Part shown: piece by piece, positions 18,969 to 27,576 of the stretch
Layout: every line of letters begins with the position of its first letter
Position numbering within the stretch: the stretch's first letter is position 1
From: Thraustochytrium sp. TN22
Lineage: Eukaryota > Sar > Bigyra > Thraustochytrida > Thraustochytriidae
Assembly (NCBI GenBank): GCA_013306675.1
Contig: JABLUY010000076.1
Location: forward strand, 51,614 to 115,613
DNA: 64,000 bases
Direction: 5' to 3'
Made by a program: the position numbers and the translations under genes
The notes under the pieces: model-generated
The model's input: the letters and a program-made list of their open reading frames with translations, nothing else
Told to the model about the DNA's origin: nothing
The model's database searches: none

Positions 18969-19660
18969 CTCGGGCAGAGCTTGCTTTCGCGCACGCGCGT
19001 CAGACTCCAGCGCGCGCCGGCCACGGCGACGCGAGAGCGGCGCGGCGGAACGGTCGCGGTCGCTGTCGCGGCGGCGCGCTGCTCGCGGCGCGGCGCTCCT
19101 TGGACCTTCTTCCTCCAGCGGCGCTCTTGGCAAAAGGAAGGCGAAGCTAGCTATAGCGCGCGCAACTCGTGCTGTCGTGCTGCGCCGTGCCGCGCAGAGC
19201 CGCGCAGAACAGGTCCAGCCAGCGCCGCGCGGAGAGGCGCGACGCGGCCAGGCTAGCGCTCGGGCGCAAGCGCAGCGCGGCAGCGAGGCACGGCGGCGGC
19301 GCTCGGCGGACGACCGCTCGCTCCTCTGTCTCTCTCTCCCCCTCTCCGCTGAGAGAGAGCGGTGCAGAAGTAGTGCGCGAGACGAGCAGGAGACTTCGCC
19401 TCGAGACAGTTGGGAAAACCCGCGCGCCGACCCGGCGACGCGCGCGCGCGCGGCGAAGCGCGCAGGGCGGCGGCGCGGCGCGGCGCGGGAGGAGAGGCGC
19501 CTCGCGGCGCGGCGCAGGCGTCCAGCTAGCTCGCGTCCAGCTAGCTCGCGCAGCGACCCGCGGCGTGTGCCCGCCCGCCCGCTCGCCCTCCTGAGCGCGG
19601 GCTCAGACGGCCGCTGCCCGCCTGTGCATAAGCAGGTACGAGGCCGGGACGGACAGCATC
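17041..19660. other. 2.6-kb GC-rich intergenic region with simple arrays
   Basis: No supported gene. It contains GGCA/GGCAG arrays (18588-18622 and 18928-18970), an ATCGATCG-rich patch (18353-18400), a short AGTC array (18731-18750) and the motif TTTCGAAATTCGAATTC at 18490. Long open frames through it (such as 18017-19150) are repeats of Ala, Arg and Gly with no domain pattern. It probably includes the promoter and 5' UTR of the downstream gene at 19661. Confidence 0.6.
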
Positions 19661-20917
19661 ATGCAGCACGCAATGCACAAGGAAAAGGACGCGACGGTGG
19701 CGGCGGCAACCCAGCAGCTGCAGGAGGAGCAGCAGCTGCAGGCAGCGCCTGCCGTGGCCAAGCTGCCGCTGCGCGTGACAACGTGCGAGGAGGAGGAGGA
19801 GGAACACCACCACGACGCTGACGTTGAGGAGGAGGAGGAGGAGGAGGACGAGGAGGCGGACCTGGGGCTGGACGCGCAGCAGCTTGAGCAGCTGCGGGGG
19901 CCGAGGTCGCACGGCGCGGACGCGGGTCCCGTGCCGCGAGAGAACAGCCGCGCCAGCATGGGCGCGCGCACGAGCGACTCGTGGATCGTGCTGGATGAGA
20001 CGGGCGGGCCGTACTCGCGCGCGTCCTCGCGCGCGAGCGAGCGCGAGCTCAGCGACTTCGCGGTCGAAAGCTATGCGCACGAGATGCTGCCCATCCGCCG
20101 CACGCCGGACGCCGTCCACCCCGCGTTGCAAGACGTCTGCTTCGACTCCATTGCGCAGGCCGAGCGCTCGCTCGGGCTCGCCGTGCAGCGCGACAGCCAT
20201 ATCAACCGCTACGGCTCACCGTTCTCCGTCGGCACCGACGGCTCAGCCGCTGCCGCCGCCGAAGACGAGATTCGCGCCGCGGCGCTCGCAGCGGCCGTCG
20301 CGCGCAGCCTGCGCTACGCGGAGCGCGCGCCGCCCTACCTGGGGGTCACCGTGCCCGTTGGCATGCCACTCTCGCCGCGCTCCGTTGATGCGCAGCCGCA
20401 CGAGCCGAGCCGCGTTGGCTCGCCGCGCGGGTTGCTTCCCGCCCACCATCCTCATCCTCATCCTCACCCTCACCACCACCTCCACCACCACCACCACCAT
20501 CACCCCCCCCGCAGTCAATACCAGGTGCACCAGCACCAGCAGACCAGCTGGAGCGCCGCCACGCGCGTCTGCGTGCGCTCGCGCTCCTCCGAAGACGAGG
20601 ACACGCTCTCCTCCTCGGGTGGCTCGCGCCGCCGCCACGATTGGAGCGACGCCGCCAGCACGGCGTCCATGCCGCTCTTCCAGCGGGGCGAGAAGTCCGA
20701 CAAGGCCGAGCGCAGGAGGCAGCGCCGCGAGTGTCGCGCCAAGGTCGCCGACGATGTCGGCCCCGAATCGTTGCTCTGGATCGGCTGGCTGTCCCTCTCC
20801 CGCGTCGTCGACGTGCTCTCCGCGCCGCTCTTCGTCTCGCACATTTGCGTGCTCACTTTCGGCGTGATGGTCGGCCGCTCCTCCATGGCCAACCGCGCCC
20901 TCATGTACATCGTGTAG
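19661..20917 (+). CDS. BNIP3/NIX-like tail-anchored protein, candidate mitophagy receptor
   Basis: 418 residues, mostly disordered: Gln-rich start, two acidic tracts (about 45-70), a His/Pro run (about 265-290) and Ser-rich patches. The one membrane helix is near the C-terminus: LFVSHICVLTFGVMVGRSS. It aligns with the BNIP3 helix at S-H (S393, H394 here; S172, H173 in human BNIP3), at two glycines with matching spacing (G401 and G405; G180 and G184) and the following Arg; the Ala before them is Val here. DSWIVLDE (W108, L111) has the form of an LC3/Atg8-interacting motif, S-W-x-x-L, as in BNIP3. BNIP3 and NIX sit in the outer mitochondrial membrane and recruit Atg8 proteins. The similarity is short, so homology is likely but not proven. 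Start is the first ATG in frame; the upstream region is low complexity. Confidence 0.6.
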   Translation: MQHAMHKEKDATVAAATQQLQEEQQLQAAPAVAKLPLRVTTCEEEEEEHHHDADVEEEEEEEDEEADLGLDAQQLEQLRGPRSHGADAGPVPRENSRASMGARTSDSWIVLDETGGPYSRASSRASERELSDFAVESYAHEMLPIRRTPDAVHPALQDVCFDSIAQAERSLGLAVQRDSHINRYGSPFSVGTDGSAAAAAEDEIRAAALAAAVARSLRYAERAPPYLGVTVPVGMPLSPRSVDAQPHEPSRVGSPRGLLPAHHPHPHPHPHHHLHHHHHHHPPRSQYQVHQHQQTSWSAATRVCVRSRSSEDEDTLSSSGGSRRRHDWSDAASTASMPLFQRGEKSDKAERRRQRRECRAKVADDVGPESLLWIGWLSLSRVVDVLSAPLFVSHICVLTFGVMVGRSSMANRALMYIV

Positions 20918-21680
20918 ATATTCACCCTATCCTCGTCCCCGTTGTCGGCGTGCTTGCCACTGCACGCGGCGCGATGCGTGCCGGCACGGTGCGGCGTGTA
21001 CATAGTTACTTTCATGAACTCAACAAACAAAAATGTGAGAAATCACTGTCAGACGCCACGATGAGGTCGGGCGGCGCCCCGCGGCCAGCCGGGCCCGTGG
21101 GTGGGCGGACCGCTCGGCCTCGTGCCAGTCAGAGCATGACTTCTCTGACTTGTCAAAGCCTCCGCGGCCGCCTGAGAGCCTGAAAGCTCAGCATTTTCCG
21201 AGTCAGAAAACTCGCGAAAGACCGGCGTCACACAGACGGACAGTCTCAAAGGCAAGGTCACAGGCGGTCCTGGCGGCTGAGCCTCTTGCAGCTGCCATGG
21301 CTGCCAGCCTGAGCCTTCCTTGACGCCACGGTGGCTGCCTGCTTGCTGGAGTTGTCTGCCAGGCTGCCAGGAAGCGTCGCACTGCTTGGCAAGCACCCGC
21401 CGAGCAACTTGATGCAAGGAAGCTGTAAGGAAGCTGTAAGTCCGTCGAAGCCGAAGCCGCGGCCAAGCCCAAACCCAGGCTCGAGCACTGAGCGCCTCTG
21501 ATCTCTGAGCAACAGACTGCCTACGCAAGCCGAGGTGCCAGGACGACGCGGCGGCGCGTGACAAGCTTGTCTAGCTAGCTAGCGACCTCAGCTAGCTCGC
21601 GCGCAGCAGAGCAGGCAGACCAAAGCAAAGCAGCGTCGTGGTAGAGCACAGCCACAGAACAGAGCATCCATCCATCCACC
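20918..21680. other. intergenic region, no gene seen
   Basis: About 760 bp between the BNIP3-like gene and the DUF4442 gene. It has partial direct repeats such as AAGGAAGCTGTAAG (21417-21440) and GC-rich promoter-like DNA near 21560-21680. The last bases before the next ATG are CCATCCACCATG, a good eukaryotic start context. Confidence 0.5.
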
Positions 21681-22307
21681 ATGCTTGGGGTGGCGGCGCT
21701 CTTCGTCAAGCCCGTGTACGACCTGCTGAGCGTGGTGCGCACGACGCTGTCGGTGGCGCTGGCGGCCGGCCCGCTGCTGACGGCCGTGGTGCGCGACCCG
21801 AGTGTGCTGAGCGACTACGCGCGGCTCTTCAACAGCCTCAGCCTCGTGCCGTGGCGCGCGCAGTTCTTCCAGCTCCTCACGCGCGTCGTGGCGCCTTACT
21901 CGGGCACGTGCGAGCCGCTGCTGCAAAAGATCGATGTGGACCGCCCCACCGGCACCGTCACCGTCGAGGCCACCATGACGGAGCGCCCCTGGCTGCAGAA
22001 CCCCTTCAACTCGCTGCACGCCGTGGCCATCACCAACCTTGGCGAGTACGTGAGCGGCGTCGTCATGCTCTCGCTGCAGCAGCAGGTCAAGCTCCGCGAG
22101 GACCGTAAGGTGCGCGCCATCGTCACGCACCTCGAGGCAGACTTCGTCGCCAAGGCGCGCGGGACCATCACCGCCACCTGCTCCGTCTCGCCCGACGTCC
22201 TTCCGCCGCCCGACAAGGAGGCCGTCACGCCCGTCAAGGTCACGCTTCGCAACGACCAGGGCGACGTTGTCGCCACCGTCACGGCCGAGTGGTCCATTCG
22301 CGGCTAA
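21681..22307 (+). CDS. DUF4442 hotdog-fold thioesterase-like protein
   Basis: 208 residues in one exon. NPFNSLHAVAITNLGEYVSGVVML corresponds to the hotdog helix and flanking strand of DUF4442/YiiD-C proteins, in which an N..H.....A.L.N..E pattern forms the putative acyl-CoA thioesterase site. TGTVTVEATMTERPWLQN before it and ADFVAKARGTITATC after it give the expected antiparallel strands. The N-terminal 30 residues are hydrophobic (VAALFVKPVYDLL..VALAAGPLLTAVV) and could be a membrane anchor or targeting segment. The native substrate is unknown; family membership is from memory of the fold pattern and reasonably sure. Confidence 0.7.
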   Translation: MLGVAALFVKPVYDLLSVVRTTLSVALAAGPLLTAVVRDPSVLSDYARLFNSLSLVPWRAQFFQLLTRVVAPYSGTCEPLLQKIDVDRPTGTVTVEATMTERPWLQNPFNSLHAVAITNLGEYVSGVVMLSLQQQVKLREDRKVRAIVTHLEADFVAKARGTITATCSVSPDVLPPPDKEAVTPVKVTLRNDQGDVVATVTAEWSIRG

Positions 22308-22616
22308 ATGTTCACCACGAGCGTAGCCGTCCGAGTCCGCGCCAATCTTTTGTGAATTTACCTGGTAAAAAGAACATCCAAGCCACCAACCTGTCTTCCG
22401 GCACCATCTACCTGATCAAAAGAAGAAGAGCGCAATCTCGCTCACACCAGAAAAACACACGCACACACACGCAAAGACAGTGAGAGAGAGAGAGAGATGC
22501 AGCAGTCACGTCTCCATATCTTGTCTTGCCAACGTCGTGCACGACGGCACCCACGGCTTTTTGATGCCGTGATCGTCCTTCAAGGCATGCATGCAGTCAG
22601 AAATCGTGAAACTCAA
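22308..22616. other. convergent 3' intergenic
   Basis: Contains a short CACACAC/ GAGAGAG patch at 22455-22496; nothing else is recognised. Confidence 0.5.
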
Positions 22617-23516
22617 TCAAAGTGCAACGACGGTCTGTCGTGCAACAGCACTATCCGCGATGCCCTCGGCCGAGACCTCGCTCACACCAGTGAGCTGCAG
22701 CAACTGCATGCTCATCTTGCCCGACACCGTCCGCGGCTGGAAGACCTCGAGCGGGCTTGCATAGTACAAAAATCGTGGATGGACCAGGCGCAGGCGTAGC
22801 TTGCGCGCACGCAGGCCCAGCACCACGCGTACCTGCGCGTACACGGCCAGCAGCGGCACCGCGAGAATCTGCACCCATGCCAGCAGCGCGCTGGCCGTGT
22901 CAACGCTGCGCGAGCAGTGGCTCGCGCCGGCGGCACCCTGCGTCCAGCACACATAGGCCGCTGCAAGGGCGCTCAGGTACAGGTGCAGGTAAAGCACAGC
23001 GCGCACAGAGACGCCAAGGTACGCGGCGTCCTGGATATCCTCCGCGCTTGTCTTGATGCATCGCCGCCGCCGCACCAGGTCCACCTTGTACAGTAGGAAC
23101 GCCCAAATGTCCTGCTTGCGCCGCTCTGGCAGCACGTGGCGCAGGCACACGAGCCACAAGAGCGAGGCGAGCGAGAGCGCCCCCGTCACCGCCACGCCCA
23201 GCGAGTAGTCGTCCTCGCAAGCCTCCGCGCCCAAGACCACCAAACAGGCAGCCATGAGCAAGGCCCGGCCCCATCCGAAACACATCTCGCGCAGGAGGAC
23301 GGCCGGCACCTGAGCCACGCCGTCTTCGCGCCGCCATGTCTCGAACTTGGGTAGCTCGAACGGGTAGTCCAGGGTTTCGTGGCTGCGCTCCACGCCTCGA
23401 GCCCTCACGAGCTGCAGGCCGACGGCGCGGTCCAGTGCTTGGTGCGCTTTCACGAAAACCACCAACCCAAGCGAGAGCGCGTACGGCAGCAAGACCTGCG
23501 CCTGCTCGGCTCGCAT
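22617..23516 (-). CDS. multi-pass membrane protein, unknown
   Basis: 299 residues from the ATG at 23516; the frame is open 101 codons further upstream but that part is low-complexity and has no hydrophobic pattern. Likely membrane segments are VLLPYALSLGLVVFV (8-22), WGRALLMAACLVVLGA, LGVAVTGALSLASLLWLVCL, VRAVLYLHLYLSALAAAYVC and ALLAWVQILAVPLLAVYAQVR. A charged cytosolic-looking loop (HVLPERRKQDIWAF..KVDLVRRRRC) lies in the middle. C-terminal tail: SPLEVFQPRTVSGKMSM. I do not recognise the family. Confidence 0.7.
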   Translation of the reverse strand: MRAEQAQVLLPYALSLGLVVFVKAHQALDRAVGLQLVRARGVERSHETLDYPFELPKFETWRREDGVAQVPAVLLREMCFGWGRALLMAACLVVLGAEACEDDYSLGVAVTGALSLASLLWLVCLRHVLPERRKQDIWAFLLYKVDLVRRRRCIKTSAEDIQDAAYLGVSVRAVLYLHLYLSALAAAYVCWTQGAAGASHCSRSVDTASALLAWVQILAVPLLAVYAQVRVVLGLRARKLRLRLVHPRFLYYASPLEVFQPRTVSGKMSMQLLQLTGVSEVSAEGIADSAVARQTVVAL

Positions 23517-24703
23517 CGCGCCGCGAGGGCTCGCTAGCAGTACTCTCTCCACAATTTGCTTGCTTTCCTCTCCTTTGCTTCCTCTGCTGGTTCCCGTGAG
23601 AAGGCGAGGAGACAATGCGTTCGGGTCCGTCAGCAGCCCTACAACATGCTGCGGCAGCAGCACGCCCGCCCGTCCGTCTGCCCGCTCGTCGCTCCGCGGC
23701 GCCGCGCCGCGTTGTGCCGCGCCTCGCGGAGCGAGTCTGCTAGCCGAGGCAAATGCAGTGCCGTGCCAAGAGCAAGGAAGGCAAGAGGCGTGGCAATGCG
23801 CTTGCTCGCCCCGTGCCACGCAGCGAGGGCCCGCATCGCCGGCAAAAAACGCCCGACCTCAGGTCCCGCAAACCTCCTGCGCTCGAGCCTCGCGCACGTG
23901 AGGCTGTGCTCAGAGTCAACCTGAAGTGAACAAACGGTCTCACTTTAGCTAAGTAGGCAAGTTACGTACCTTGCTTGCTCTCCACCTCCGGACAACCTCA
24001 GGTGGGTTCCTTGCCACGCAGTAGCAAGCAAGCAAGCAAGCAAGCAGTGCGAGGCAAGCGAAACGAAACGCCGGCCCCTCCCTCTCGCTGTTCTCGCTCA
24101 TCACAGCCGCCACCAGGGCGTCCGACGGCCGCCCTTCATCACTCTCACTGTCTGTCAGCTAGCTCAGCTCTGCAAGGTCCCCACCAAATAGCACCTCCCC
24201 CCTCGTCGTCTCACAGTCGGCACCAGAGCCGGGCCGCCGGCCCCGCCGCGCGGCTTCGCCAGCCCGCTTTGACCGCTTCCACTGCCACGCGTCGGAAGCG
24301 CTCCGATTCGTGGTCGCCTGCGTGACGACCCGACGATCAACCACCAGCCTGACTCGGAGATGAGTGACGAAGACGAATCGATTTTTCCCTCGCCATGATC
24401 GACGCCAAGAGGGGTGCGCGCGAGCACCCGGTGTGCAGCACCCCGCGCGCGCACCCTCCAAAACTTGCAGAGAAGCCCCGCGGGGGCGGGGTTTCCGTAG
24501 TCGCGGAGGGGGCACAGAGCGCGAAAGGGACTGAGCCACTCCGCGAGGGGCCGAATGGCGCCTGGCAATCAGAGCGCGCTCGCCATCGCGGGCAGGGCGA
24601 TCGATCAATCCGTGCAGGCGATCGATTGATCGGTCGATCGGTCGATCGGTCGATCGGTCGGTCCTTCGAGCAAGCAGAAGCAGCCGGGCACGGCAGCGGC
24701 GCC
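23517..24703. other. divergent intergenic region
   Basis: 1.2 kb between the divergently transcribed membrane-protein gene and GRWD1. It includes an AAGC array (24027-24048) and a CGATCGGT array (24600-24662) just 5' of the GRWD1 ATG. No gene is supported, though a plus-strand frame from 24395 is open into GRWD1. Confidence 0.6.
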
Positions 24704-26458
24704 ATGGCGGAGCGGCGGCGCGGCAAGCGGCGCGGCGAGGACGAGGCGCAGGGCGCCAAGGCGGCGAGGTCCGCGCGGGACGCGCTGGGCGGCGCCGGCG
24801 CGGTGGCGCGCGGCGAGGACGAGGAGGACGGCCAGGGCGACCTGGCCTTCGAGGACCCGTTCGAGGACGAGGTCGACGAGGAGGACGAGCAGCAGCTGCG
24901 GGCCGCCGCCGCCACCGGCGCCGCCGCCGCCAAGAGGCATGGGGCCGGCATGGACCTGGACGGCGAGGTGGAGATCGGCGCCACAATCGGCGACGAGTAC
25001 ATGGAGGAGACCCAGGAGCAGCAGCAGCGGAGGCTCTTCCGCGCCGGCGTGGACGAGCTCGGCGAGGATGAGGAGCTGGAGCACGACAGCTCCGCCTACA
25101 TCATGCTGCACCAGCTGCGCATGGAGTGGCCGTGCCTGAGCTACGACTTCGTGCGCGACGGCTTGGGCGCCGACCGCATCAAACTGCCTGCCTCGATGCT
25201 CATGGTGGCCGGCACGCAGGCCGACGAGACGCGCAACAACCGCCTGGTCGTCATGAAGCTGACCGACCTGCACCGCACGCGCAAGGACCGCCTCGACGAC
25301 GATGACGATGACGACGACGACGACGACGACGACGACGGCCTCGACGACGACCCGACCGTCGACTCGCGCTTCGTCAAGCACCCGGGCGCTGTGAACCGCG
25401 TGCGCGTCATGCCGCAGCACCCCAACATTGTGGCCTCCTGGTCCGACGCCGGCCGCGTCTACATGTGGGACATCGCGCCGCAGCTGCAGTCGCTGCGTGT
25501 GCCGGTGCCCGGCATGGCGGCCAACGCCGGCGCCGCCAAGGCCATGGCGCCGCCCACGGCGCAGGGCGCCGTCTTCGCCTTCAAGGGCCACAAGGACGAG
25601 GGCTTCGCGCTCGACTGGTCGCCCGTGCACGCCGGCCGCATGGCCAGCGGCGACTGCCATCGCGACATTTTCCTCTGGCAGGTCCAGCCGGACGGCTCCT
25701 GCGTCGTCGACGCCACGCCGCTGCCCGGCCACACCGACTCGGTGGAGGATATCCAGTGGAGCCCGACCGAGCCCACGGTGCTGTCGTCCGGCTCCGTCGA
25801 CCTCAGCGTGCGCATCTGGGATATTCGCGAGCGCAGCCGCGCCATGATCACGCTTGCCGACGCGCACACCAAGGACGTCAACGTGCTCTCCTGGAACAAG
25901 CGCGTGCCTTACCTGCTCGCCTCTGGCTCCGACGACGGCTCCTTCAAGGTCTGGGACCTGCGCATGCTCAAGCCCTCGCCCAACGGCAAGGCCGCCGGCC
26001 CCAAGCCCGAGCCCGTCGGCTTCTTCCAGTGGCACACGGCGCCCATCACATCACTCGAGTGGCACCCGCACGACGAGACCGTCATCGCCGCCGCAGGCGC
26101 CGACCACACCGTCTCCGTCTGGGACTTTAGTCTCGAGGAGGACGCCGAGCAGGCCAGCTCTGCCGCCAAGCTGCACGGCGAGGTCCTCGGCGCCGACGGC
26201 AACAAGCTCGACATCCCGCCGCAGCTCCTCTTCTTGCATCAGGGCCTCACGGACCCCAAGGAGATCCACTTCCACCCGCAGATCCCGGGCCTCATTGGCG
26301 CCACCGCCCTGGATGGCTTCCACGCCTTCATCTGCGAGCCGCTCGACCCCAAGGGCATTTACAACAAGTACCTCGTCGACGGCAAGGCCCCTCCCCCTGC
26401 CGCCGATGCCAATGCCAATGCCGGTGCCAATGCCAATGCCGCCGCTGCCGACCCTTGA
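24704..26458 (+). CDS. GRWD1: GRWD1/Rrb1-like WD-repeat ribosome biogenesis protein
   Basis: 584 residues. The N-terminal 120 residues are Lys/Arg then strongly acidic (EDEEDGQGDLAFEDPFEDEV). DSSAYIMLHQLRMEWPCLSYDFVRD at about 128 is the histone-binding N-terminal helix region typical of GRWD1/RBBP4-type WD proteins, followed by MLMVAGTQADETRNNRLVVMKL. A run of 14 Asp residues (25290-25335) precedes the propeller. WD repeats from about 226 to 545 include GFALDWSPVHAGRMASGD, DSVEDIQWSPTEPTVLSSGS, VNVLSWNKRVPYLLASGSDDG and ITSLEWHPHDETVIAAAGAD. In yeast and animals this family chaperones ribosomal protein L3 and acts in 60S assembly and chromatin. The start at 24704 (GCCATGG) is chosen over the longer open frame. 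Confidence 0.92.
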   Translation: MAERRRGKRRGEDEAQGAKAARSARDALGGAGAVARGEDEEDGQGDLAFEDPFEDEVDEEDEQQLRAAAATGAAAAKRHGAGMDLDGEVEIGATIGDEYMEETQEQQQRRLFRAGVDELGEDEELEHDSSAYIMLHQLRMEWPCLSYDFVRDGLGADRIKLPASMLMVAGTQADETRNNRLVVMKLTDLHRTRKDRLDDDDDDDDDDDDDDGLDDDPTVDSRFVKHPGAVNRVRVMPQHPNIVASWSDAGRVYMWDIAPQLQSLRVPVPGMAANAGAAKAMAPPTAQGAVFAFKGHKDEGFALDWSPVHAGRMASGDCHRDIFLWQVQPDGSCVVDATPLPGHTDSVEDIQWSPTEPTVLSSGSVDLSVRIWDIRERSRAMITLADAHTKDVNVLSWNKRVPYLLASGSDDGSFKVWDLRMLKPSPNGKAAGPKPEPVGFFQWHTAPITSLEWHPHDETVIAAAGADHTVSVWDFSLEEDAEQASSAAKLHGEVLGADGNKLDIPPQLLFLHQGLTDPKEIHFHPQIPGLIGATALDGFHAFICEPLDPKGIYNKYLVDGKAPPPAADANANAGANANAAAADP

Positions 26459-27576
26459 TGATGATGCCTCGCTGTCCGAGTCGAGGGGCCCACTGATGTA
26501 GCTAGCTTAGTAGAATGACGCCCTTTGATGATTGACTGCTGCGCGCAGCGTGAAATGACACCTTCTGATGTTTGACAGCTCCGCAACTGCGCCCAGCGTG
26601 ATCACTGGTCACGAATCTTCGGCCACGGCCACGGCCATGGCAGAAGGTCCACCCTTTGCGCTGTAGTGCAGCGCAGCACAGCACAGCCGAGCACAGCACA
26701 GCGCAGCACGGCGTCGGCGCCCGCCGCCTTGACTAGGCCTAGGCCCAGCCGCCGCGCGCCGAGCTCGGGTTTAACCAAGTCTCACTCACCCTGTTAGGAC
26801 TCAGCAGCAGCCTTCCGGCCCGGGCCCGGCTGGCTGGAAGACCGCAGCCGAAGATGTGGCTGTGCCGCTGTGCGAGCCTGTGCCACGCTGTGCACGAGCG
26901 CCACGCGCCCTTCTTCCGCCACGGCGCGCGCCACGCGCCGGCGTCGCCTCCACTGCCGGCCCTGCCGCCTGCCAGGGCCGCGGCGCTGCGACGGCCCTCG
27001 CTCGCTCGCTCGCTCGCTCGCTCGCTCGCTCGCTCGCTCTCGCGCTCGCCCTCGCGCTCGCCTCTCGCCTCTCGCGCGCGGGTCGCGCGCTCGGATCTGG
27101 GTTGTGCATTGCAGGCTCGCTCTCGCTGCAGAAGGGGAAGAAGGCGGAGAAGTAGGAGTAGAAGTAGAAGAAGAAGAAGAAGAAGGTGAGGTGCACGTCG
27201 GCTCGGCCCGCCTGCTTGCAGTGCTTTTTCGAATTTCAAACCCAAATCCGAACGCGCCGGCGCCCGCTCGCGAGCAGGAGGCGGCGGCGGCGGCGGCGCG
27301 CGGCCCTGCGTGCGTGCGTGCGTGCGTGCGTGCGGACGAGCGCCGGCAGGCCGGCCGGCCGGCCCCCGGGGGCCATTCCCGCGGCGGCGGCATTCACATC
27401 CCATCCCATCCCATCCGACGCGCCCCGGCGGCGCTCGGCCCTCCCTCCCTGCCTCAGGCTCGCCGCCCCTCCGCGCGGGCGGTCAGCGGCGCTGCGCTCC
27501 GGCCACCCCCGTCCCCCCTCGGCCGCGCGGCGACGGGCAGGCCAGGCAGGCAGGCGGCGAGGCGGCGGAGGCGGGC
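26459..27576. other. intergenic region, 5' flank of the kinase-phosphatase gene
   Basis: No gene seen. Holds GCACAGCACAGC-type repeats (26660-26712), a CTCG array of about ten units (26998-27040), a GAAGAA tract (27160-27186), TGCG array (27308-27334) and the motif TTTTTCGAATTTCAAACCC at 27226. Confidence 0.6.

Noticed and set aside
18017-19150. 377-codon plus-strand open frame
   Set aside because: Built from GGCA and related arrays; Ala/Arg/Gly low complexity, no family pattern.
24395-24703. 103-codon N-terminal extension of GRWD1
   Set aside because: Low-complexity, includes the CGATCGGT array; the ATG at 24704 has a strong context and begins the expected basic-acidic N-terminus.
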